Source: Taenia hydatigena | Taxonomy: Eukaryota; Platyhelminthes; Cestoda; Cyclophyllidea; Taeniidae | Length of the DNA: 64,000 nt | Assembly: GCA_036345935.2 (NCBI GenBank) | Contig: JADWOT020000008.1 | Span: 1,844,387-1,908,386 of the forward strand | Reading direction: 5' to 3' | Part shown: one piece after another, positions 44,641-58,121 of the stretch | How positions within the stretch are numbered: position 1 is the first letter of the stretch | Layout of the letters: each line of letters opens with the position of its first letter | Translations under genes and position numbers: made by a program | Notes under the pieces: generated by a model | Told to the model about the DNA's origin: nothing | Databases searched by the model: none | Seen by the model: only the letters and a program-made list of their open reading frames with translations

Positions 44641-46587
44641 CCATGATCCCCTGAATAATAGTTTGATAAATGGAGAAGCCTACCAACACTAGTGTGTGGT
44701 GGTACAAATTGCGGCTAAGAATTTGTGACTGGCTCTATTGGCCAACGGACTTCCACATCTACTTGATGCTTGATTAATATAAGGAAGCCCTTTGGCGTGA
44801 AAACCAGAAAACTCTTTATTCGCTGCAAAAGTACACTGTTAATGAACCATGAAAGAGGTGCTCCCATTCGCTACGTGTTGTAAAATGAACACCATCAGCG
44901 AGATGCCTCAAACACAACTGACCGATAACATAAGACCATGCTCGAGAAAATGAGAACTAAAACCCTTTCAAACTCAATGCTTTTCAATCGTTTTCAACAT
45001 GGGAACAGTTGCGAGCCATGCCGGTTAATGCGTTTTGTGCATGGGCAAGCGGAACGTCTCAGTGTAAATTATCCTCATATTTAACTAAATTAAACAGTGT
45101 AAAAGACATAAGAAATCGGAGAACATATGCCACGAAATTTATGCATAATATCTTAATAAAATGAAAGAACACTTTGAAACTATAGTGTTACCAAAGTTCG
45201 ACCGAGTGCAACTAAAAAGGGCTTTGTTTTTTCATTTGGCTCATTTAAAATTTTATAAAATGGAAAGTAAAAGCATTTTGAAGTAGGATTTCGTCAGTCA
45301 GTTATAGTGCAAAATTTCAAAAAAAGGGAAATACTTGCGTAAGTGAACACAAAGTACGAGTTTTCTGATCGCACTATTTTGGGAGCAATTATATAGTCTT
45401 TCGACCAAGAATCCAAGTTAATTAAGGGGGTGCGGGTAGTCCCTAAAGTGTTCGTTATTTTTAAAGGCATGAGTGTTATCGCATCCCAGAAGAAAGGCAG
45501 GCTGTCCCACACATCATCTGTGTCGTGCATGGATAAATTGCAACGGCTTTGTTGCTATCGGCAATGCGCGATCTTTTGACAGATTAATCGCTTGGCAGAT
45601 GGGAATATCTGAATGAATAAATGGGAGGTTTGCGAATAATGAGGTAGTGAGTAATGCGGAGGTGATCAATTATGGTAATAATTTTAAAAAGTCTTCATTT
45701 CAAACTCAGGGTAGAACTAACTCTCTTAGTCTCCTCCTAGCGAATGTATATGGCAGCTAAATAAGTGAGCGGTTAACCAATGTAATGAAGACGAACGTTG
45801 AAGGAGTAATTCATGAATTCGACGATAAATGGACCGCAACATCGGCAAAAGCTCCTCATTGGCGTGATTTTACAAACAAAACCTGCGACCAGTGCCATCT
45901 GAATCCTTTTGGTCTTTCCATAGCGAAATTTGCGCTTCTAGGAAATACCTATGCAGGAAAGAATCTTTCCGAGAGAACCGTTTCTCAATTTCATTAGCAC
46001 TTATATTTGTTTTAGTCTGGATCATAAAATTTGGCGCATCGTGTTATTTACGACGTACATATGCGGGTTACATTGAATTAAAAGCTAACCAAAAGTTGAT
46101 CGTTTACTCAGTGCTTCCAAACACCTGCTCAGATACAGCACCGTTACATTCAACACTTGAAAATGCTAGCTAATAATTCCCTCTCCCCCAATAAAACATA
46201 AGCGTTCCTTGTGCCATACAATGGATAACCCATTAGCAAATACACAATGGTGAACCACAAGTAAATCTAACGAACTTTGAGCAAATGGAAACCCATTCAT
46301 TTAATAAATTTATTCAGCGCCATTTGTTAAGAGGCGTTCGTGGAATTTTGCTACCAGACCAAACCTTCATTTTGAATACAATTCTTGTGAGAAATAGAGG
46401 AGCTAGAATAGGTTTCAAGAAGGAAATTCACCTGCTTAGCCAACTTATTCGTTTAGTTCTCGCAATTTATTTTTAATCATTTGGCCCACATATCCCTTAC
46501 TTTGAGTAAGGAGTTACTAGGTTGAAAGCTTTTAAGAGGCTTCACCTCGATCACGCTTAACTGGTTCACCTCTCCCCATTCAATTAG
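44641..46587. other. No recognisable gene
   Basis: About 44815-44860 resembles 19325-19375 near mucin-like gene 1. Otherwise only chance frames (45785-45997 plus, 45892-46173 plus). Confidence 0.35.
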
Positions 46588-46792
46588 AAAAATAATGACA
46601 GAGATAAGACGGACACCATATTTAGATGTCATGACAGCTGAAGCAATGCCAAAAGCTATATTGTTGGACGTCTGGACCGATGTCTATCCCATAAGCAGTT
46701 ATTTGTCAAGCAACAGCCCTCGGTTTTATCTGCAATGCAAGCCACTCAAGAGGAATGCGTCAATGCTTACTAAATTTTGGACAATTTTTTAA
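46588..46792 (+). CDS. Weak candidate terminal exon
   Basis: A pyrimidine-rich acceptor (CCCCATTCAATTAG) is followed by 67 codons to TAA. The peptide (for example AMPKAILLDVWTDVYPISSY) has no recognised domain. No partner exon or poly(A) signal was identified. Included only because the acceptor is good and the frame is open from it. Confidence 0.18.
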
Positions 46793-49700
46793 ATATTCGG
46801 GAAAGTAAAGTCCCGAATTAGATCAGACATTTAGGTCAAATCGCAAACTGCATTCTTTGTGGTAAGAGGAGCTTCTAACGGCACCAATGCAACCATAACT
46901 ACCACTATTATGCAGACCGTATTGAGATGAATACATTTTGTCACAAGATATCTAATGCCAGCAGCAAGGGCTTAAGCACACGCCCTTTATTACATCCTTG
47001 TTGTGAGGGCAGGATTATCCAAATTGTGCGAATGCGCCTGGATTAAATATCCAGAGCGAGTGAGTCTGCGTCAGGCGTTTGTTTTTAGAAAGAGTGGTGA
47101 ACTATCTCGTGCGGATGGATGAAATGACAACATTTACACGATCTTCACCTTTCTCTCCAGGAACAATTATTTTATTTTTTATCGAACAAATCTCAGTCCT
47201 GAAGAGGAATCCCTTTTCCATGAGCTTGTCGCCTCAAACTCGCAACAAATCCCTCATCCCGATCGTTTACTCTGATGTCTTTGAGTTCAGAATGCGGACC
47301 CACCCACATACTCTCTTTTCTTGATTTCTAATTCTCTCATTACCGCGACGTGCATAAAGCTCGGTCGGAATGAAAAACAGAGGTTCAAAATATCAGGACA
47401 AGCGCAACGAACTCTATCTCACATTCTCAGCATGCACTAGCGAATTTGCTTCTCAACATACTGTAGATGTGGCAATCACAATCCGCGTTTGCATCACAAA
47501 TCCGGTCAGCCTTCTTTGATCAGGAAAATACGAAATATGAGGAAAACTGCAGCATTAAAAGGAAAAATACTTCCTTTTATGGCGGTTGTGATTGTCTCTC
47601 GTGTTATTCACTCCTTCATCACGCTTGCTTCCATGATTTTTGATAATGGGAGAAGTGGATTTTCATTCACCCCTTTTTAGAAGTAAAATTAAAGTGGCTC
47701 ACTAACAAATACTGAAGGAGCCAACAGTGAGAGCAAATCTGGAAAGTTTAACTGGTATCTGAAACCGTACTCAATGCTTCATTATAAAGTGCGAAATATT
47801 TTCATTGGCTCTGGCTACAAATTTCCTTCTCCGATGGGTACCTGGACAAAGATGTTGGCCTCCTGTACATGATAATCCCAAGCAGCTGTTAGTGTGCTAT
47901 CTTTCTTATCTCAAGTATAAAAGGCAAAATATTTTTAGAAGTGGGAAATAAATTCTGAATGGTCTGATTTAAGCTACAAAAGTACCAAATAGGCATGGTT
48001 TGCCGGCTGCAATAATGGTGTAAGAGAATCATTGCTAGCGATGCGCTGCACTTCTTGGTTGGTGTAACTGGCAAAACCATACGCGACGGCACTATTGCAC
48101 AGGAAATCACCACACATGGCTTCATTTGTGGTCCCCGCCCGTTAAAGAATAAGATCAAATTAAAATCGCTCCTCAGAAAAGCCTATCCTCATAAACGCTT
48201 TATAAATTATAGAAGTGTTTGGATTGCACTTTCGTGCTCTACTCTGCAAACGGTCGAGCCGAAAACAGAAACAGGCGTTTAAAAATTGCTGCATCGTTCG
48301 GCTCTTCACTTTATTCGTACCATCAAGTTCAGTCCCCTTGGAGGCAAAATGGCAGTGAGGAGGGACTTAAAATGTATGGATTATTTGACAAAAGGGAAAT
48401 AAAACTGGAGTCAAATTTTGCCTTTTTATTATAGGCAGGCGTAAGATGGCCTTCCGGGATTGGTTTTGCAACGGCACAAACACATCACTACCTCTCTCCA
48501 ATTCATGCACATAAGGCTCAAGTCCGTGCAAACCTCTCGCAGTCAACGGCTTTACGGTCGCCGTCGGAGAGATAATGAGGCATGAAAGGGGCTCCAATGC
48601 ACGTTTGGAAACACGGGCGAAGGAGCGACGAAACCAGAGACGATTTTGTTCATTGTAGTATAGGTTGGCTCGAAGAACAGTTAGGTGGGCAGCAGCCAAG
48701 TTCTCTGACCATAATGCATCACGGAGTTGCTTATCGAACCATGTGAAACGACTGATGTGCTTATAAAGAACTTGGTAACCAATCTCTACAGAAAATATAG
48801 AGATCTATTCTGGAATAGCTGTGCAAAAGTTGAGGCGATCAGCCTCATTGAGGATTTTGCAAGTTCCTATTAATACTTCAAAGGAAAGATCGAAAATGCT
48901 TGGTACTTATTCCTAAACGAAATGAACGCCCAGTGTGATGCACAGCAATGAAGACAGGAACTAAAAGAGGGATTGCAAACGACTAACGCTGGTTGTCATA
49001 GCAAACGTCTGGTAGACCGCGCAACTTCTGGCGCGCTCAGTGAGTGATTTGAAATGACCACATATCTGGTGTACTGGTTGAGCACAGTCGTGTCTTTATA
49101 ACAATGTAAAGCAATGGAGTTTAGTACAGTCAGGGAAAACAAGGGTGAAGTTCGTTTTAAATAACAAAATTTGTATGGATGTAGCACGATAGGGGTCTCC
49201 TTCGGTCGGGCGCATTTGGCCGATGCATCAAAAATGCATACATCTACCGGTTATTAGTCAGTCGTAGATGCTTTTTTCAAAGGTTAGTTTATTTAGAATG
49301 CTATAATTCAATTCACGAAAGTAGAACAATGTTGTACAGCTCTTGTGGAAAGAAATATCATCTCGTTTTTGAGTTTCATGATAAAACATTTTTGCTTGTC
49401 AAAATGGTGTCTGCTATTGATGTGATCTCCTTCCAACTCAGATGGCGTTGTTGCTCAGGGATATTTCTCAACTGTGATGGCATCATAACTTATGCATGGA
49501 TGTCTGAGTCAGTAAAAGTGACCAGTTGCATCATACTCACGGAATATCCTGAAGCATGAAGGTGCGTTGGTAGTAGAGCCAATTTTACTGCTCGATCCCA
49601 AAGTGGGAGGATTGCGCAGTCAGCATTCATTGCTAGGTGTGCTTTTTCCTTTGCAATAGCTTCTGGAATAATGCACTTGTCATTTAGGTCAGGCGCATAA

Positions 49701-51797
49701 GATAATTTGATAATAATAAAATGTTCGGATGTGCTCATAGGCCAAGATAAAATAGAAAAGAGTGGCACCTATTCTAATGGTCACAGCATTATTCAGGCTG
49801 AGATAAGGGCCGTCAAAAGACCGCATTTTCTTCATATGAAATTCAAAAGCAGGGAATGCGTTTCGGCAAGGAAGTAATGAGGCTTATGGGAATATCATCT
49901 GACACGGGCACTTTCAAATCCCTTCCAATGACTGATGTGCCAATTTTACCAACTCAAAAGACCCTTATTTTGGACGATTTTAATCTTATGCGGATGAAAT
50001 AATTTGGCAATTTAAAGGTTATTGTTGGGTCCGTAGATATGTATTGCTCCTTACTGATCACGCTAAAGCTAGAATGTTGGATAAAGAAGCTCAAGATACA
50101 AAAAGTTATAAGAAGAAACCGCTGAAATATTGGCCTTTTTAGTGCCGGTGATGGTGCTGAATTGAAGGCAAGTGCGAATGTGTCTGTTTCTGACGGTGCA
50201 ACAGATAAGATTCAGTGGCACTTTAAGAAACAGGATTTCAAGTTAAACGCTCCTCTAGTTCCACAATTTGCTCAGGTAAAAACAGATTCCATTTTGCGAG
50301 TGGTTTTTGTGTGTGATTGGTCTTTGCCGTCTTAAATATGCATGCTTAACGAGAGAAACGACAATTATCCTTCTACTTTATGTCAACACACACTTACATT
50401 TCTCCAGATGGATCATTCAAGTTGTTCTACCCTTAATTTAGGCGGAGTCTAATGTGTCTATAAAGTATAGCACAGATACAGTTGTAGTATTTTCCAAAAG
50501 CACCTTAAATGAGGTGGATACGTGCATAAAATCACATTTACTGTACGTCGTCAGTAAGAAGTCGCCTCATCAAAGTTGTCTCAATGACCGCAGCAGTAGC
50601 AGTTAAATTCACCTCATAACCCGCGCATCCAACCCCATCGAGGAATCCGCTCTGATCATCCCTTCTTTGGCTAATACGGGTCGCACGCCTTCATCAAAGA
50701 GGCATCATGCGGCTCCCGTGAAGGAGGAGGGCGGTCCCTCTTACTGTATGCCATTGGTGAGATGTCGCCCCACTAGTATCATCGCCCTGGTTGCTCGAAA
50801 ATTGTAGCAGTGGAAGCAGCAGCACCATCCCACTTACCCACTCAACCTGAGTGAGTGCTTCAATTCAACGTCCCTTTCAGCGTGATACAGACCCCACACT
50901 TTTAGAGAAAATAGGTCACGCAACGACTGCAGAGGGTGGGCTTTGCGTTCACATCAGGTCATGGACGTTTACTACACAAAAGTCACTCAGATAACATAAA
51001 ATTGTTGAGCAACCGTTAACATTTAGCTTAAGTGTCTTGGCTAGGTTTAGCCACTACGTTACCCATGAAGCCAAAACTGCACATCCGCCAGTGGTTTAAG
51101 ATGCTTCATGGGCATTTTACCGATCGGGAAGAAAATAACTGCAATTGAAGGCTCACTTGCGACCATTAATTGCTTTATGCAATGAGCATTCGGTACTCAA
51201 AGAAGGCCTCGTGTGGATTAGGAAGACACTGCTAGATAAAGGATCATTGAATTACCCTTGATATCACTAACTAATAAGTTACCATTCATGCGGTCTCCAA
51301 AGAGCCCTTATTCCAATCAAAGCTTACTTGAGGGATTTTAGCAACATCAGAGTGTTAAAAAAGAACTTTGCGAAACTTGACACATGAACGCCGTTTTGAT
51401 TTACAGACAACCTAAGCCTTTCAGTGTGGTCTTCAACCTCCACTACTTGACAAGCACACGCAACATTATTAAGAATGGGCCAGTGTGTAAGGATATGTAT
51501 TTGCCATTTAAGGAGCATTTGTTGTGATTTGTCCCTATATCTTATGTAAAGGAGAACATTTGTCAACGCCACCTATCCCTGAGTTAGTAAACTAGCAATG
51601 CAATAAGCAAAATGTCTAACAAATGTCAATTTTCAACAGAAATAATCAAAACCAGCAAAGAGGTTGGCAAGTTGCATTGGCCTACTAGAGGGTATACAGG
51701 AGCACTATGGCCATGGAAGCTAATGGGGTTGAAGTGGTCAGGGAGTAAAGGCAGATCTGACCTTCGTGGCGGCAGCGAACGGTGAGATAGAATTTCT
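46793..51797. other. About 5 kb without a recognisable gene
   Basis: Many chance frames under 110 codons (for example 48055-48282 plus, 48367-48699 minus), none with domain, signal peptide or joined splice sites. No repeat noticed. Confidence 0.35.
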
Positions 51798-52588
51798 TTA
51801 AGTGGTCGTTGCAGCATTCAAAACAGATCCCTTCCCCGTGGTGAAGGCCGGAGTTTGTGTGGGCTTACTTTTTGTTGTGATTTGAGAAAACTGGGTTGAC
51901 TTGCTAGTCCTTGTGACTGTGGATGTCTGAGTAGACCTGTCATTCATTATACTTGCAATGTTCTGAGTAAATTTGCTGTTCTTCACGAAGCTTCCGGCTT
52001 CAGGAGACACTCCTTCCTCTCCTGTAGGAGACAATGAATTTCTCTTGATACGTTTATGTCAACTAACTACTGACTGCGTAAAATAAGAAATTTTGGTCCA
52101 CCTTACTAAGCTGCCTGTTCTACTGTCTAAAGTTAACTGTGCGGCAGGAGATAATTCAAATAAGCCTACGCGAACAATTGAGTTGTGTCAAATGGATACT
52201 GGTGCAGGCTTCTTGAGATAAATCTGGCTAGATGCAAATAATTAATCAGCATTTGGTAAGACGAGTACAAAGGGCTCACCTCCTTCTAGGATCGGTGTAG
52301 TTGCTTCCACTACCCCGATGTCGCTGCCAAGATACTCAAGTTTCTTAAAATCTCCCCTTTTAGTGCGCGCACTAATTAAGGCAAAAATGGTTTGCCCCAG
52401 CTGTAGACCCTCGAAGGTGTAAGGTTGAACTAGAAAGAGATCCAAAGCGTCCTGCCGCGTAAAGTCAAGAATCCAAGCGATACGATGGCCGATAATAAAG
52501 CCACCGGGCTGAGGTGGCGGATCCCAACTCACGTGCATCGTGTAAGGGTCGATTGCTTCAAGTTCCACATTTTGAAGAGCATCAAGAT
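51798..52588 (-). CDS. Fibronectin type III domain protein, two 3' exons with Ser/Thr-rich tail
   Basis: Exon 52588-52280 (309 nt, acceptor TAATCGTGCAG, donor GTGAGC) starts and ends in phase 1 and encodes one complete FN3 domain of about 100 residues. The strand-B Trp is in TMHVSWDPP after VELEAIDPY, followed by GHRIAW, the LxLGxTIFAxISA core with ARTKRG, and a final VVEATTP. Exon 2 starts at 52021 after a strong acceptor (TTGTCTCCTACAG) and joins in phase to give ILEGGEEGVSPEAG. It continues as a Ser/Thr/Lys-rich stalk (STQTSTVTRTSKSTQ) and reaches TAA at 51798. A GTAAGC donor at 51868 inside it may instead lead to another exon. FN3 domains mediate extracellular adhesion or binding. A symmetric phase-1 FN3 exon is typical of extracellular modules. 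The signal-peptide exon and any membrane anchor were not found. Confidence 0.6.
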
Positions 52589-54779
52589 CTGCACGATTAA
52601 AAATGCGCCGTGACTGTGTGTTACTGATAGTTCTAATCTATTGTCGAAATTTCTTTGCTTTTTGTTAACGAAAATAGCTAGTGATTTTGGGTTACTTTAC
52701 TTAACGTGGGCCATAAAAACATTGGTTCATCTTTCATTGACCTCAAAACTGTAAGCAAGTTCATACGAACCACCAGAAGCTTCATAGAAAATTGTCTTTT
52801 TAGTGCCCGCTTTTCGTGTGTGCGCAGCAGTACACTAGAAGCGCTTGGACGCTGACAAGAAATCAAAACAATGCAATTCGCCGCTAATCCATTGGGGTCT
52901 TTAAGCGTGAGCTTGAATCACATCTGCATCGTGACGACATTCTTTTGACCTTCACACTGGGTCGCATACACAATTTATTTTGCTTCACATTTATTGCCTC
53001 CGTTAAAATATTGCTGACCATACATGCTCGTGTAGAGGCGTGTGCAGAAGGGTCAAAAACAAAACAGTACTACTGATACTCTTCATGACCTATGGTAGAA
53101 CCGAAGGCACTTAAATCCTTAATCAAATGCTCCCATAAGTAGGCTATCGCAGCTCTACTAGATTCTCAATCGACTGCATTGTGGGCCCAGATGGCCGTCC
53201 ATAATTAGCGTTAATGCACGCTTTACGTTGCAGTGTTCACAAGACCCACCGCACTGTTCTGATGAGTGCCCGTATGTACCAACCCAGTTGCCTAGGCATG
53301 TTAATCATTCCAAATAGACCATGCATTCTGCCGAAAGAATTACAGAATCCCAGAGCTAGATCCTATTGACTGAGAATACGACATTTGGGAGACGTTCCAG
53401 ATGCTACATGGCATCGGTCGCTGAGTTCTAATTCCGAAGAGTGGGTAATATTGAGCAAGTGTTCACAAGAGCAATGAAGCAGACACTAATTCTAGCTAAA
53501 AATGTATTTACTCCGTAGCAGTTCGTATCACCTGGTCAACCAATTAAAAGTTGTTTGCACTTAGCGTGTTTGATCATGTTATGAGGATGTGAGCAGGTGG
53601 AAAAAAACATAAAATGCGTAAACAAATTTAGTCCCCAAAACGCACAAAAGCAGCGAAACACAATACCAGACATATACAAATAGGTCGTAAACACAGGAAT
53701 GCATCAAAAGCCACCTATGACTTTAAGCGCTTTCCAATTAAGTGCTGCAAAACATAGATTTCTAGTGCTTCACCACATTCATCCATCAACTCTGAGCGGA
53801 GTCATAGGAACGTGCACGGGCACGTGCATCCACCGATCCATCCAACCGCAGCTAGGTGGTTGTTACACAATACCTTTCCTCATGCTATACGTCAAAACCT
53901 AGTCAAGGCATAAAACTGACCATTGGTTCCAGAACTTAAAGATAATAAGTGGACAACATTGATGTAATCTTTGATGGCGCAAAAAATTCCATTTATAGTA
54001 CGAAATCTTTTAAAGTGATTTAAATAACTGTTGACATTCGAATCTCAAATTAAAGGGGATATACATTGTCAAAAATTATCTGTGTTTCAATTGCATTATC
54101 CAGGTGTCTGCGTTCGTCGGTAATTACCAGCATTATTGTTTGCGAACTACTATCCACCAGCTCATACTGAGCTGAAGGTTGTATACTCGTTTTCCAAGGG
54201 TTCAAGTACATTTAATCAAGCATACTTCTTCGCCTGATTTCTTAGCGAGCGCCATACGACCGTAAGGGAAAGGGTGTTTGTGGAAGAAAGATAATTTATC
54301 TAACAACCCAGGAAAAGGTTGCTATTCAAAAACTAAGTCAAGAACACACAACGTAGGCAAAAGAGTAAAATCCAAGCTGCTGGATCAATTCCAATGTTCA
54401 AAAGCAGCATTTGTCCCTAAACACCGGCCAAATTTCTTTGGAAACAAGTCGCCATTGTAATAAATATACCTCTGTCTGTGTCACCTCGCGTAAGATTCCA
54501 TGCCAGACTGGAAAATCGATCTTGCCGTCTTTGCCGAATGTTGAGGAAATCGCAGAGTCCCATCTCTCTTGTAATAATCATTGTGTGAGCCAATGAACCG
54601 CTCCCATTCCGAGACACTTTCCTTAGCCACGGTAAGCCCTAGATGGGGTGAAGTTGCCTGTTTAATCAAGCATCTTGCTTGTGTCCGAGGTTAAAGACTG
54701 GTGCGGATAGTTCGCGGGTATTTGTTAAAGGCCGAATTCATTGTAATGTGTTCAATTCAGCATTGATGCAGAAAAAACA
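52589..54779. other. Possible upstream exons of the FN3 gene, otherwise nothing recognisable
   Basis: The minus strand at about 52690-52860 has an acceptor TTCTTGTCAG and an open stretch ending near GTAACC, but it ends in phase 0 or runs into stops, so it does not join the FN3 exon (which needs phase 1). No other structure was seen. Confidence 0.3.
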
Positions 54780-57510
54780 TCGTGATCCCAATCTGGCTCT
54801 TAGTGCTGGCGAATATCAAACTAACTATGTTATAACTTAGGCAGTGCATTCATGCATGTACGTTAAAGATACATTGAGTTTGCGTTCCTTTATGTAAAGT
54901 GAGAGATTCTCTCACAGAAAGCAAAAAGAGTTGGACTTAGAGGCAGCTGAGGGACAGAGAAGCGGAAAGAAAGATTGGACTTGTTGCATTAATTTCCTAT
55001 CCCATATGCTATGCTGACATTCTGGGAGCTGGCTTCCCAAGAAAGTCAATTCTACCGGTGTTACAATAAAATGAGCTTGCGAATCTCATCGCTAATTAAA
55101 GTCGGAATGAATTGATAAGACGTGTTGATGCAAATTGTATTGGCCTTTGTGGAAAAGGCGTACTGAAACGTTAATTGACAGGCGATTGATTGACGAGTTA
55201 AAAAAAGAAGTGGCATAGATCGGAAACACCTGCACTCTGCGCTCTGTGCAACAAAGAGCAAAAACAACATGCAAAATGATACGTTGAGGATATTTTCATG
55301 AGAATAACATTGAAATTGGTGACCACGCTCCAACACTGTTTGTTCGGTGCGGAAGGGTGGAGCGCTCAGCATTTACATGTCGCCAGAGAGCCAGTCAGCG
55401 CTACGACACCTAGGTTTGAGAGGGTTGCTCTTCTTCCGTTGCAAGGCATCACAAACAGTAGTTGGCTTCCAGTGGTGACAATGGCCCATGTTGATGCAAA
55501 GGCACTTTACCAACCATAAGGTCTTCCAGCCCTACGTACCCATTAGCTAGAACAAGTGCATAAACCAGAATAGCGGGAAGTTGAAATAGGACTCTACAGT
55601 TTTAGTGGGCAGGGTTGAAGCAACCCTCAAATAAATGTGCTAAATTCATGCTTTTAACATACTCAACCATCCAAAACACCTCAAAATAAACCCAAATATC
55701 AGTGCATCTATCCATTTCTCCAACTTATTCTACAACACCACCACCACCACCACCAAATAATTGCTAATCTTGATTGCGTGGACCATGAGTTTTTGCCACC
55801 TCAACTTTGCTCAGAGTTCTATGACATGTGCCACAAAATGTCCTAACATGAAAAGACTGAGCTGCTTACTTGCCATTAAAATATTTATCTGGCATAGACC
55901 AAAAGATGATCCGAAGTCTCATTACCTCATTACACATCCTACCTTCATTACAATTGTCTGTATTTGTCCACGATAACGGCCACTTATACACACATGCACA
56001 CACACCAGGACAGATTCCTCTTTAATCTGCAGAGAGCGGTCACAATCTCGTCTGCACTCAGCCATTCCACATCAATCTACCCATGAATTATTTCAGGTGC
56101 TCTTTACATAAGCGGAGTGGGGAGTAGGTGATGCATCATGCGCACGGAATCTGGCCGCTTACCAGTTGTTCAGATATTAGCTCCACCGTGGCTCAGTAAA
56201 AAGGGGCGAGAGTGCAAACCATAGGAGCCGCAATTTGGAGGCGACAACAGAGCAAACAGATCAAGAGCAGTCGCTAGCTACGAGAAGAAGATCTGTGGGA
56301 TGGAAATCAATGCCAAAACGTGTGACAGCATAGGAGGAAGAAATAAAGGACGGGCGAAGGAAGGTTCTATCAGGATGATAGAGCGCAAGGCACCGCTAGA
56401 ACAGAAGGGCGAATGGCACATTTATAGGCTTTGTGAACTTAGGCAAACAGGGAATAGCGCAGAATATGGAGACCGGCATTTCCGCGACAAAGCGCTCGTA
56501 GGAGGAACCTGACTTGCAGGCTATCAAAGCCAATGATTTGGAACGCATGTAATGATTGCGTATCGAAACCAACAAGAGGTTCGTGCCAGGCTTTTAAGCT
56601 GATTGATGTCCACTTGGTTATAACTAGTCTATCCCTCCTGAATTGACAAAGTACTATAAATAGAAATGGAGGAGAACAGGCAGCCCTCACCTCAGTAATA
56701 TCGTATCGCATAAAACTGTCTATTGGTATTTTAGGCATAAGCTCTGAATTATTATTATTACTGCAATTATTATTACCCTTGTTGTTATATGCACAGAAAT
56801 ATAATTAAGTAAGAAGGTGGTAGTTAGAAGGGACGAAAGATTTGTATTGACATTGTTAATCGCCGCTATTGAGCAAATTGAAACAATTGCAAAATCCGGC
56901 CGCATTTAACTCACGCGTTTGCTTTTTGCTAGAGCAATTGTAACTTTTGCAATTTTTTGATTGAATGCACTCGAATTTGAGCCCAAAAGCATAATGGACA
57001 TGTCGTGTTTTAAAGTTGCTCTTGCAGACCTTGCACTCCTTTGGTTCGCTTTGTGAATGCAAATTAAATTCCACCGATGTTGGCTACTATCAGCACCAGC
57101 ATAGCAATAGCTTTGTAATACACCCACAGCTCGCAGCCTTCAAAAGACCTATTTGATGTAAGATCAATTCAGCTAAATTTTATCAGGGATCCCCTACTCA
57201 GGGCATTACTTTGCTCCCAAATGTTGCACCCAAGAATTATGCTTAACAGTTCTCCTTTTGTGCCCAAATTCTAACATGCCATGAGCTAGCCCTTCTCTTT
57301 TACCAGGCTTTGTAATGCCTGTGCACAAGGTCTTGAAATGCGCTTGAACGAGTTTGCTGCAGTACAAAGGCGTTTTTCTGGAATAAATATAAGAAGAAGA
57401 TTGAATCTGAAAGGGCTACAAAACACTTTGAATGAGACTAAAACCAGCCATACGAAAATGTCGAAACGTGATGCAGAAAGGGTGAGGGTAGACATTAGAA
57501 AGCAGCATAA
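54780..57510 (+). repeat. Large diverged duplication, copy B
   Basis: Collinear with 38110-41245. It is slightly shorter because of deletions. The 39041-39290 open stretch of copy A is broken here, which argues against a conserved protein. It contains a (CCA)n microsatellite at 55736-55755 that is absent from copy A. Confidence 0.65.
55736..55755. repeat. (CAC)n microsatellite
   Basis: About seven perfect CAC/CCA triplets within repeat copy B. Confidence 0.9.
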
Positions 57511-58121
57511 TTTCTTATTATTCCTTTCCCTAATTTCCGTGGCAATAATACCCAGTGATACAAGGAGGTGATGCCTGATTGCAGACTACAACGCATCGTC
57601 TGCCATGCTCTTCTTTTAACACCCATCTCAGGATGAGCAAGTCATGTAGCACTTAAACGAATGACACCAGGAAAAAAACATGCAAATTCAGGAGTAAAAA
57701 TGATTTGACATGAGGATGACGTCATGATGTCATGAACGAAACATATAAATTCAAAGCGCCTTAAGTCATTTGGATGGAGTGGAATCAATTTCTCGACTTT
57801 ATTAGACTGCCAAAAACCTTTAAGTTGTGAGCAGCGCTTAATGCACAGCAAATTATTAATGGGGTCCTGCAGAGAAGTGGAATTAACATTATCACATGAA
57901 AAACGAGCAGCTGTAAAATTGCCCTCACAACGCTTATTATGTTGACATTGTCATCATCGCAGTTCATCATTCCTCCTACCGCCACACGCCATTGATAATT
58001 AGTCCAATTTTAGACATTGCTGTTTCACTTAGGTTGACCAAAGGGTTAAAATAAAAAAATCATTTTGGAGCAAAGAAAAGAGAAATGCAGAGGACATCGT
58101 GCATTATGATCCTGTTGTCAG
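57511..58121. other. No confident exon
   Basis: A possible upstream exon of the next gene ends at 57480 (peptide MSKRDAER, donor GTGAGG, phase 0, which fits the following exon). It lies in repeat copy B, so it is not called. Confidence 0.3.

Noticed and set aside
57338..57571. 77-codon frame containing MSKRDAER before a GTGAGG donor
   Set aside because: Phase fits the next exon, but it lies in repeat copy B and is not open in copy A, so coding status is unsupported.
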